Shown here one piece after another: positions 9,585 through 18,981 of a DNA stretch of 49,517 bases. The notes under the pieces were generated by a model. The model was not told the DNA's origin and did not search any database. It worked only from the letters and a program-made list of their open reading frames with translations. Where the stretch lies: assembly GCF_000372725.1 (NCBI RefSeq), contig NW_005195220.1, positions 294,418-343,934 of the forward strand, in the 5' to 3' direction. The position numbers and the translations under genes are program-made. The stretch comes from Emiliania huxleyi CCMP1516. Taxonomy: Eukaryota; Haptophyta; Isochrysidales; Noelaerhabdaceae. Each line of letters starts with the position of its first letter. Position 1 is the stretch's first letter.

Positions 9585-10546
9585 GTGCGCATCCACTCCA
9601 ACACCACTTTGGTGCTGAATCACGCCTCGCTCTCCTCCCATCTCCCACCTCTGGTGCTGAGACACAACCCGCTCTCCGCCAAGACCAATCTTGTGCTGCA
9701 TCACACACACCTCTCCCCTCGGCTGCGTCGCATGTTGCACCGCGCTCGACCTCCGCCACTCAGCCGAGATCACCCGAGATCACCCGAGATTACTCTGGTG
9801 TGCTCGCGCTGCAGGCAAATGCCCGACGACCCGCCCGCGGTAGGGACCAGCGAGGCAGCGGCGGCGAAGGCGGCGGCAAAGGCGGCGGCGAAGGCGGCGG
9901 CAAAGGCGGCGGCAAAGGCGGCGGCGAAGGCGGCGGCGAGAGCGGCATCCGAGCCGCTTGCTGCTGCGCCGCCCTCCGCGCCGCCCTCCGCGGCGGCGGC
10001 TGCAAAGGCGGCGCCAGCGCGCCCACAGCGGAAGGGCGCGCCGCCGCCGTCCTCCCGGAAGGGCGCGGCGTCGCAGCCGTCGCCGCGGAAGGGCGTGCCG
10101 AAGGGCGCCGCACCACCCGCCTCTCCGCGGAAGGCTGCCGCACCGCCGCCGCCACCGGCGCGCAAGGGGGATCCAGCGCCAAGGGCGCCGAGGGGGGCTT
10201 CAGCGCCGAGGGCGGCTTCGGCGCCGAGGGCAGCGGCGGCGCCGCGGGCAGCGGCGGCGCCGAGGGCAGCGGCGGCGCCGAGGGCAGCTTCAGCGCCGCG
10301 GGCGGCGGCGGCGCCACCTCCACCGCCCCGGAAGGCACAGCCGCCTGCGCTGAAGGGGTCGGGCGCAGCTCCTCCGGCGATCAAGGGCGGTTCGTCGCCA
10401 CGTGTGAAGGCGAGGGGTGGATGAGTCGCGGTGCTGCGTGCTGCTAGGCGATCAAGGGCGGGTCGTCGTCCCGCAGGAAGAAGGCGGGCGGGAGGGTGAG
10501 GCTGGCGCTGCCCGCGGTCGCCGAGAACGCGCCGGTCCTCGAGTGA
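9585..10546 (+). CDS. Ala/Lys/Pro-rich low-complexity protein (C-terminal exons)
   Basis: An open frame runs through AAAKAAAKAAAK repeats, SAPRAASAPRAA repeats and Pro-rich stretches. It resembles a histone-H1-like or linker tail but no domain is recognised. The 3' end is informative: a 71-nt intron (10377-10447) with a GC donor (CCG|GCGATC) and a TAG acceptor sits between two copies of GCGATCAAGGGCGG. Splicing continues in phase 0 to GGRVRLALPAVAENAPVLE and a stop at 10544-10546. The 5' part has no clear start. A plus-strand segment near 9400-9470 (EPLAALSRLFPRKRLSRLEM) may be an earlier exon, possibly shared with the BolA-like gene. Confidence 0.45.
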
Positions 10547-11127
10547 AGAGAGAGGGGGAGGCTGCCTTCCTCACGCGATTATTGGCGCCGGGGCCCTCTG
10601 GTGCGTCCTCTCCCCGCCAGAGCCTCACCGCGCTCTACGTCGATGGTACCTCCACCTCATTGAGAGCCACCGGCACCGCGGCGCCCTATTTATTCATATT
10701 CTGCCAAATTCCGCCCGCGCGCGTGAGACAGCGCTGCTTTTTCTCTTGTCTAAGCGCAGGTTTCTCTTTTGTGTCAGAGATCGAGAGCGCGACACCGTAA
10801 TTCTCATCTAGACACAAAACTCTCTCTATCCCCCAGTCCGCGCCCGGCCGCCGGGCCGGGGGCCCTTCGGCTTCGCCACCTCCGCGGAGCCCGGCCTTGC
10901 TGCGCACTTTGAATGCCGTGGGGCTCCTGTCGTTAGACGTGGAGACGCGAGGGTTGCCCCCCCTTGCCCCACCACCTCGTGTGTGTGGAGAAGTTTACCT
11001 TACCTTACCTTACCTTAGCCCAGCCTCGGCCGCGCGAGCGTCGCTGCGCGGCCCGCGGGCCCCGGCCGCGCGCTGCGTCGGCGCCAAAACGGACGCGAGC
11101 TCGCGGCGCGGCCGCTGCGGCAAAACA
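10547..11127. other. intergenic region
   Basis: I see no convincing gene. Notable features are an AT-rich TATTTATTCATATT stretch at about 10686 (possible 3' UTR of the preceding gene) and four tandem CTTAC units at about 10996-11015. Confidence 0.4.
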
Positions 11128-12985
11128 TCAACGTCCACTTCTCCTTCTCTTCTCGTCTCGTCTCGTCTTGTCGCGGGCGCGCACGTGCGCGAGGCGCGCC
11201 AAGGTCGCCGCGTTCGCTCCGCGAAGGCCGCGATTCGAACCCGGAGCCACCGGCGGCTCCTTGGCGGCGGGATCGCGGCGCGCGGCGGCGAGCAGATCGA
11301 GGTAGCTGCGCGTTGCGAGGTCGGCGTCGCTAAGGGAGCGGAGCATCGCGCGCTGCGGCTGCGAGTAGCCGTAGTGCTCGAAGACGCCGTCGGCGGAGAG
11401 GCAGAGGGGGACGGCGGCGCGGCCCCAGTCGATGTTGAGCATGTGCACCTACGAGTTGAGCCTTCCTCTAGAGACTAGAGACTAGAGACTAGAGACTAGA
11501 GACTAGAGACATAGGCCTCCCTGGAGCGCCAAGCCGGCCTCCAAGGTGCGGTAGTCTGCTCCTCCCCCGAGGCGTGGAATGAGCTACTCGGCCGACGCTG
11601 AGAGCGCGCGCACCTCGAAGGCGCCGTTGTCGTCGGGCACGACCTGCGAAAGCTAGCGAGGGGAGGTCTGCGGGAGATATGGGGGAGATGTGGGGGAGAT
11701 GTGGGGAAGATATTGGGGGAGATGTGGGGAGATACCGGGCACGACCTGCGAGAGCTCGCCGAGAGACGCGTTGAGCGCCTTGATCGACGGCTCAAGCGGC
11801 GCATGCAGGAACCTGTTCACAGCTGGGCGTGTGAAGAGACGCCGTTCACACCCGACGGCTCAAGCGGCGCGTGCGGGAACCTGTTCACAGCTGGGCGTGT
11901 GAAGAGACGCCGTCCACACCCGACGGGTCTAGCGGCGCATGCACGAACCAGCGCCGGTCCGCGAGAAACGGGCGGTTGCTCCAGTTGGCGTCGGTCGAGG
12001 AGAAGCAGCGCATCGTCGGCCGGCGCACGCAAGTGGCCATGAGGACGGCACCGCGCGCCGGCATGTCAACGTCGCAGTAAAAGTTGCGCCAGTTGGGCGA
12101 GCGGGCCCAGCTGCCGCCGTGGAGGCGGTACCGGCACTCGCGGTGCGGCGTGGCGGAGGCGGCGGAGCAGCACGGCGCGTCGAGGCCGCCCGGCTGGTTG
12201 ATGGTCGCTCGCGACTGCAGCCGCGTGAGCGGGAGGCCCGCCCCCCGCAGCAGCGCCGCCGCCTCGATCTGCGCGCGGAGCGAGTCGGGCGGCACGCCGA
12301 CCACGAAGTCAGCCTCGAGGAAGAGCACCAGCTCGGTCGAGAGTGCCTGGAAGAGGAAGCTCATCGCCGTGCCGACCGTCACCTAAACACACGTGATGTT
12401 TGGTTACAGGCGAAATGCATCGCTAGAAAGAAATGCATCTGCCCACCCCGTCAGGTGGGGGCAGTCGGTCCTTCTCCCCTCCCTCGTCTGGCGCGTGCGT
12501 CTCTGTCTTTCTGTCTTTCTGCCGACAGCCACCGTCTCGCCGGAGAGCGCGACGTCCGGGGCGACGGGCGCGTACGCCGAGTCGCGCGGCCTGCTCTTGC
12601 TGCCGCCCGCGACCGCGTTCAGGTGCGCTCTGGGATTTTCGCGGTTGATGATGGGGAAGCGGTGCGGCGCGGCAAACACGGCGGCTGGCGTGAGGATGCC
12701 AAAGCCGTACGAGGCGCCCAGTGCACGGCACTCCGCGTTCGGATCGTTGAGGAAGAGGAGCTTCTCGGACGCCAGCTGCAGGAGGCCGGACTGCCGGTAC
12801 GAGAGCAGCGCGAGCCGGAAGATCTGCGCCTTCATGTACTCGGGACGGTACCCCTTGCTGCAAGTGTGCGTGACACCGAGGCCGATGGAGAGCGGCCGAG
12901 GCGCGGTAGAGTTGCCTGGGCGGCCGCAGACCGGCTGCTTGGGAACAGCTCTCGCACCCGCTCGGGCCTGTGAGCGTCGCGGCAT
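11128..12985 (-). CDS. glycosyltransferase-like protein, five exons
   Basis: Exons 12985-12533, 12382-11949, 11812-11746, 11643-11614 and 11448-11128 join without a stop (1305 nt, 434 aa). All donors are GT except where noted and all acceptors AG. Exon 2 begins VTVGTAMSFLFQALSTELVL and continues FLEADF, the nucleotide-sugar/metal-binding type segment of family-2-like glycosyltransferases. A CRYRLHGG-SW and FYCDVDMPARGAVLMATC core and the FEHYGYSQPQRAML C-terminal region follow. The start at 12985 is the nearest in-frame ATG. A signal-anchor-like sequence in another frame (about 13100-13040) hints at a missed first exon. Function is inferred as Golgi or secretory glycan synthesis. Introns 2 and 3 are bounded by duplicated exon sequence, and intron 4 carries a 7-bp CTAGAGA tandem repeat. 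Confidence 0.72.
11471..11509. repeat. CTAGAGA tandem repeat (7-bp period)
   Basis: Five to six perfect copies lie inside the inferred last intron (11449-11613) of the glycosyltransferase-like gene. Confidence 0.9.
11813..11948 (-). repeat. intron made of two exact-length 68-bp units
   Basis: On the minus strand, units 11948-11881 and 11880-11813 each begin GTTC, carry CGTCTCTTCACACGCCCAGC and end TGAACAG. A third partial copy of the unit start is the first 27 nt of the downstream exon. Each unit therefore begins with a GT and ends with an AG. Confidence 0.9.
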
Positions 12986-13296
12986 AGCTCGGGGTCAGCG
13001 ACGCGCAGTGCGGCAGCGCGCGCGACGCCGGCGCTTGGAGACACAAGAGGGTGACAGCAAAAACAAGAATTGTTAAACAAGCCTCTCTCACAGCACACTG
13101 GCACGACAAGGGCGCGGACTGGCGCGGACTGGCACACACACCGGCTCACCAAAACAAGAAAACCCGCCGCTTTTTTCTTGGCTTTCTTTGGTATCCATTA
13201 TTGGCAAACAAAGAACCCGCCGGGGGGGGGTACGGGGACGAAACCGCGCGCCTCCCCCACCCTTCTCTGACTGGTCCGTTTAGCGCCGCCTACTCG

Positions 13297-13304
13297 TATA
13301 TATA
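13297..13304 (+). promoter_or_regulatory. TATA box of the acyl carrier protein gene
   Basis: TATATATA lies 24 nt upstream of the ATG at 13328 in otherwise GC-rich DNA. This implies transcription starting very close to the start codon. Confidence 0.5.
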
Positions 13305-13327
13305 CTGGGCAAGAGCACTCACGTTTC

Positions 13328-13745
13328 ATGCCTACAGCGCCAGACTTTGTTGCTGCAGCCCTGCGGGCGATTGGTGTCGCCGGCCTCAGCCTCGATACGC
13401 CGATCCTCGAGCTTGGCCTCTCCTCTGTGCAGCTGGCTTTCCTTGACGACGCAGTGCACAAGGCCCGCAAATAAGCGGCCAATGCCGCCGTTTCTCCAGC
13501 CCCCTCCACCACGAGCCACATGCCACACCCCTCCCTCTCTCGAGCCTCCGATCCCTGCCGACACCGCTGCCTCTCCACGCCTCCGCTGGATTCCCGTAGC
13601 CCTGCCTCACCACAACGCCCTGCTGCGCTTGTCTCAGGAGTTCGGAATCAGGTTGGGAGCCGAGCTGCTCTCGGAGCACGCAACCTTGTCCAGCCTTGCG
13701 GAGCACGCGACTCGGGCCCAGCAGGAGGCGAAGAAGGAAGGCTGA
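13328..13745 (+). CDS. acyl carrier protein-like protein, two exons
   Basis: Exon 1 (13328-13462) starts at an ATG and contains ILELGLSSVQLAFL, matching the phosphopantetheine-attachment motif LGLDS(L/V) with the second Ser as the attachment site. Exon 2 (13638-13745) gives EFGIRLGAELLSEHATLSSL, matching helix III of the family (EFGIxLPxxLLFDHPTLAAL). A GC-AG intron of 175 nt (AAG|GCCCGC to CTCAG|GAG) joins them in phase 0 with the exact family spacing, making 80 aa, the usual ACP size. Without splicing, exon 1 stops after three more codons. The Asp before the Ser is replaced by Ser. No targeting peptide is visible, so it may be cytosolic or a free-standing carrier for a fatty acid or polyketide synthase. 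Confidence 0.7.
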
Positions 13746-13936
13746 GCGCAGGGGTCGTTGGGTATTGCAAGATGCATTCCAGCGCTAGAAAGGCTCGAGC
13801 TCGCAGGGCGGGCTCCGCCCGTTGTTTGGGGCGCATGCGCACGCTGCTGGCATAGCAAATGCCACACGGTGTATGGTTCTACGGCTGTAATTTGCTACTT
13901 TCTCTACCCACTCTCCTTATGCCTACGTTGGACGCC

Positions 13937-14137
13937 CTACTTTGAGAACCGGTACCTCCGTCCAACCAGGGCCCCAACTAGCACCACCGCGGTGGCTGCC
14001 CCGAAACCAAGCTGCCCCTCCTGCCTGCGCCGCCCACCGCCGTCACCGCTGGACGCGGCGATGCCAGCGGCGCTCGTCACGAGCGCCCTCTGCTGTGCCG
14101 CCTCCTCTCTGTTCGCCACGTCCTTGCCTGTTCGCAA
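13937..14137 (-). CDS. possible small tail-anchored protein (last exon only)
   Basis: This short minus-strand frame encodes an Ala/Gln-rich helix, a Gly/Arg loop and one hydrophobic segment, GFGAATAVVLVGALVG, followed by RRYRFSK and a stop. Hydrophobic segment plus basic tail resembles a tail anchor. There is no ATG: an in-frame stop precedes the frame, so an upstream exon would be needed. The plus strand here gives a longer but less natural frame. Low confidence. Confidence 0.3.
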   Translation of the reverse strand: MRTGKDVANREEAAQQRALVTSAAGIAASSGDGGGRRRQEGQLGFGAATAVVLVGALVGRRYRFSK

Positions 14138-14638
14138 TCATTCGCTTCGTAAAATGACGCCGCGTAAGCCGCCTGTTTTCTGGGGTCGCGCCGAAGCGCT
14201 GAGCCACGTTCCGTGCGGCAGCGTTTGCTGACAGCAGCGCCTATGTGATGGCCGGCTCTCGCAAGGCTCGAGATGATCTTGCCTCTAAGGGATCACCGGC
14301 GATCGCGCGCCGATGAGAAGCTCCTGACAGCCCGCCGGTGGGCGAGCCAAACTCTGGCGGAGGCAGCCCGCTCAGCCCCAGGCGCCCCTCGAACCGGAGG
14401 GTGGTCTGCCGCCGCTGCGCGGTCGGCGCGCCGAGGGCGGGAGACATATCGCAGCTTCGCGCCACAGGTAACCTGGGGACCGATTCTCGACCCCAAGTTT
14501 GGCAGCGCGCGGGCAGTGTGAAGGATCGATTGCTGTACAACGAGGGACCGATTCCGTGAGGGCCGGGTATCGATTAGGCCGCTTGAGGGCCGGATCTATT
14601 GCTGTTTACCTCATCTTAAAATAGAGACCCGACGGTAC

Positions 14639-15130
14639 ATGTGCATGGACGTGGCGGAACTCTCAGGCATTCCCTCAGTATTGCAATAGTGAGTCAGTCA
14701 CTGGCAATCTATCGCCAAGTGCTGCGGGATGATTCCCTGCGGAGGCTGAGAGAGGACTTTGCATACATCGCTGAGCTAGACTACATCCCGGTCAGCAATC
14801 CGAACACTCTCACAGAGGGGACCTACTGGTTCCCTCTCCATGCCGCTCAGCCTCCCCGGAACGCCATCGAGCAGGCGATCGTGGAGATCAGCCAGAATGC
14901 GGCGGTGCGTGCGACGGTCCCAGTCGAGGAGATGAGCGGCGTGGAATGGTGGTGGCAGCAGCAGGATGTGCCGGGGGAGGACCCGAAGGAGCATCACACC
15001 GACTGCAACATAGAGATCAAGCCCGACGGCAGCACCTGCATCAAGCATCCCAACATCTCCTCCGTCTTCTACTTTGACCCGGTGGGTGGCCCAACCGCCG
15101 TCTTCGACCAGGCCCGAGGAGGGCCACGAG
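14639..15130 (+). CDS. 2-oxoglutarate/Fe(II) oxygenase-like domain, truncated
   Basis: An open frame from about 14641 encodes RRLREDFAYIAELDYIPVSN, WWWQQQD, HHTDCNIEIKPDGS and SSVFYFDPVGGPTAVFDQ. The H-x-D pair with the following beta strands and GGPT turn is the first half of a double-stranded beta-helix oxygenase, as in prolyl-4-hydroxylase-like proteins. The distal iron-binding His and the Arg that binds 2-oxoglutarate are missing, because the sequence changes at about 15110 into ankyrin repeats in another frame. An ATG at 14639 is in a different frame that reaches a strong donor (GTGAGT at 14689), so the start exon is unresolved. Either an exon is missing or two gene pieces have been joined. 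Confidence 0.5.
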
Positions 15131-16290
15131 CGGTTGGTGGAGCTGCTGCTGCAGCACGGCGCTCAAGTCAACCTGCAGAACAGCGACGGCTATACCGCGC
15201 TGATGCTCGCCGCCTTCAACGGCCACGAGCGGGTGGTTGACTTGCTGCTTCAGCGCGGCGCGGAGGTCGACCTGCAAAACAGCACTGGCAACACCGCGCT
15301 GATGTTTGCCGCCGGCGAAGGCCACCCCGCCATTGTGCGCCACCTGCTGCGAGCGGGCGCCGATACGACGGCGTGCAATGCAGGCGGCAGGACGGCGCTG
15401 CAGCTGGCCGAAGAGAGGGGCCACAGCGAGTGCGTGCGCGCCCTCGAGGAGCACGCGGCGGCGCAAGCAGCGGCGAAGGAGGCAGCGCAAGCAGCGGCGA
15501 GGGAGGTGGAGAGTGCGGCGGCAGAGGCGGAGGCGGCGAGGCATGCCGAGGCGCTGCTGGCGGAGGAGGAGGCGGAGAAGGAGGCGGGGCGCGCCAAGGA
15601 GAGCAAGAAGGGGAAGAAGAAGAAGAAGAAGGGGACGGGCGGCGGCGGAGGCGCTGGCCCGTCGCAGGAGCCCGAGGATGAGGCGGACGAGGCGGGAGAG
15701 GGCGAGGCGGCGGCGGCGGTAGAGGAGGCGGAGCTGGCGGCGGCGCTCGTGAAGAGTGCGAGGCTGGAGGGAGCGAGGCCGGTGGTGGAGGAGCAGACGC
15801 TTGTCGCTGCGACCGAGGGCAGGCTGGTTCGCCATCTGCTGCTGCAGAGGCGCCGGCTGCGAAGGAGGAGGAGGAGCCGCCGGCCGACTTCATCTGCCCG
15901 ATCACGACCGAGATCATGGTCGAGCCAGTCGTGGCGGCCGACGGGCAGTCGTATGAGCGGACTGCGATCGAGCGTTGGCTCGCGACCAAGTCGACGAGCC
16001 CGCTGACCGGCGGCGAGCTCGAGCGTAGCATCCTTAATCCCGAACCACAATTTGCGCCGGACGATTCGAGAGTGGCAGGAGGCGCGGACGGCACTTTGAG
16101 CCCCCAGCGCGGCGAAGAGTGGCGTCTAGCGCAAGGGGGGCAAGCGAAGGGACCGCGCCGCGCACGGACCCACGGCGCCGGGGTGGTGCTTGACTATGAC
16201 GATAGGATGTACGACGGAGGTGCAGAATACCTGTCCGCTGTCGCGCCAGCCCGGGTTTTTCCGAAATGCTTTCTCTACAATCATGTGTAG
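15074..16290 (+). CDS. ankyrin-repeat protein with C-terminal U-box (candidate E3 ubiquitin ligase)
   Basis: Four ankyrin repeats (about 15115-15450) show GHERLVELLLQHGAQVNLQN, GYTALMLAA and GRTALQLAEERGH. An Ala/Glu coiled segment and a Lys-rich KKGKKKKKKG stretch follow. A 74-nt intron (15749-15822, CTC|GTGAAG to GGGCAG|GCT) restores phase 0 into PPADFICPITTEIMVEPVV, then DGQSYERTAIERWL, a canonical U-box. U-boxes recruit E2 enzymes, and ankyrin repeats would bind the substrate. The sequence after PLTGGELERSILNPE departs from the usual U-box end and may contain another intron. The 5' end merges with the oxygenase-like fragment, so the N-terminus is unknown. Confidence 0.65.
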
Positions 16291-16489
16291 TGATGCACCA
16301 GTCGCGTGTCGCGCGACTGCTCTCCTGCGAAAGCCGTACACTCGGTACTCCCTTCGGCACGAAACTCACCTCTCCGTATGATCTCCGTGTTTGGGTGCAC
16401 ATCACGGACACCAAAAGCAAGAAACACACTAAGCAAGAGGCGGTAACGCGGACAAGGAGTCTAGAGTCCAACCACAGCGCATGCCATCG

Positions 16490-17871
<1,382 letters not shown>

Positions 17872-18155
17872 CGCGATCGGCGCTTCCCGAGTAGTGTGCG
17901 CTGCTGGAGTGCTGAAAATAAAAAAAAAGGCAAAAGCGACGCTGCCTCTTTGCGCCACTCGCTCGCGGCGGCGGGAGACATGGCCGCCGATGCGGCTCGC
18001 ACTCGCTCGGCGGGCCTCCGTCCCACAGCCGCTCGGGCGAGAGAGAGAGAATGCCAGTGGTCGGCCTGGCGCTGCGCTGCTCGCACCACAAAGCTGCGAC
18101 ACACCATTCTCAACCCATTTTGCCTCATGGAGCCAGTCGAAGTAGGTAGGTAGGT

Positions 18156-18772
18156 AGAAAGGTGAAGAACAGCCAGGCTCGGACTGGACACCAACGCGGT
18201 ATGGGTGGACGCTAGACAGATGATGACGACACGCACGAGCGACACACAGACACAAACAGGCTCACAAGACACACAGCCAGCTGGCTGCCACACACCCTGA
18301 GTAGGCGTACACATAACTCAGGGCCACATCCTCCCTGTCGCCCCCCCCAGCACTCCAAGGCACCAGAAGAACAAACAAGGGCACAACAAACAACAGACAA
18401 CAGGAAGTGACATGCGAGGCTAGAGCAGTCTTGCTCTACCTCCAGCAATCTCGCCGGCCGGCGAGGCACGGACGAGACCGTATGTGGGGTCTAGTGAGGT
18501 GTCTATGGACGCTCTCCTCAGAGGCTAGCTGCCTGCGGCTAGCCCTAATCTCGCACTCACGGGCAATGACAATTCAATGGGTGAGTGTTTGCGAGCAGAG
18601 GCGCGTGGGCTAAATCTAGGCCGCACGTCGTGGCACTATGACGAAGGTAGACGTGCGGCCGCAGCGCGCCCGCCGCAGGCTCGGCGGTGCGCGCGTGTTA
18701 GCGAGAAAGTTGCGGGTGGAGCCATGCCCGACTTTTCGAAGGTGAGGCCTCTGCGACGAGTGCCAGCCGCGC
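18156..18772 (+). repeat. repeat A, copy 3
   Basis: This copy is colinear with 3488-4115 over its full length, with scattered substitutions and small indels. It starts after a GTAG tandem run (GTAGGTAGGTAGGTAG). It ends about 210 bp before the ATG of the AP2 gene and may supply part of that gene's promoter region. Confidence 0.8.
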
Positions 18773-18981
18773 TGCGGAGCCACAGCCTTCGAGCCGCGTC
18801 CCGTCGGCACTGTCCCCGAGTGGTCCCGCCTCGGCGGCACACACTCTCGACCAGGACAGTCCCGCCAACGGAAACGTGTCGCGCGCCGGCGACGATTGCG
18901 GCATGGTCGTTGTGAAGCGGAGATGGCACGACAGTCGAACCCCGGTCCCAACGAGGTTTTCCGAGCGAACCGTTTTTTCAA

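Noticed and set aside
9790..10384. Overlapping Gly-, Ala- and Arg-rich frames on both strands
   Set aside because: They are alternative readings of one GCN/GGC repeat stretch. Only the plus frame that continues through the 10377-10447 intron was kept.
11228..11252. tRNA T-arm-like GGTTCGAATC on the minus strand
   Set aside because: The flanking stem does not pair, no anticodon or acceptor stem is found, and the bases lie inside the last coding exon of the glycosyltransferase-like gene.
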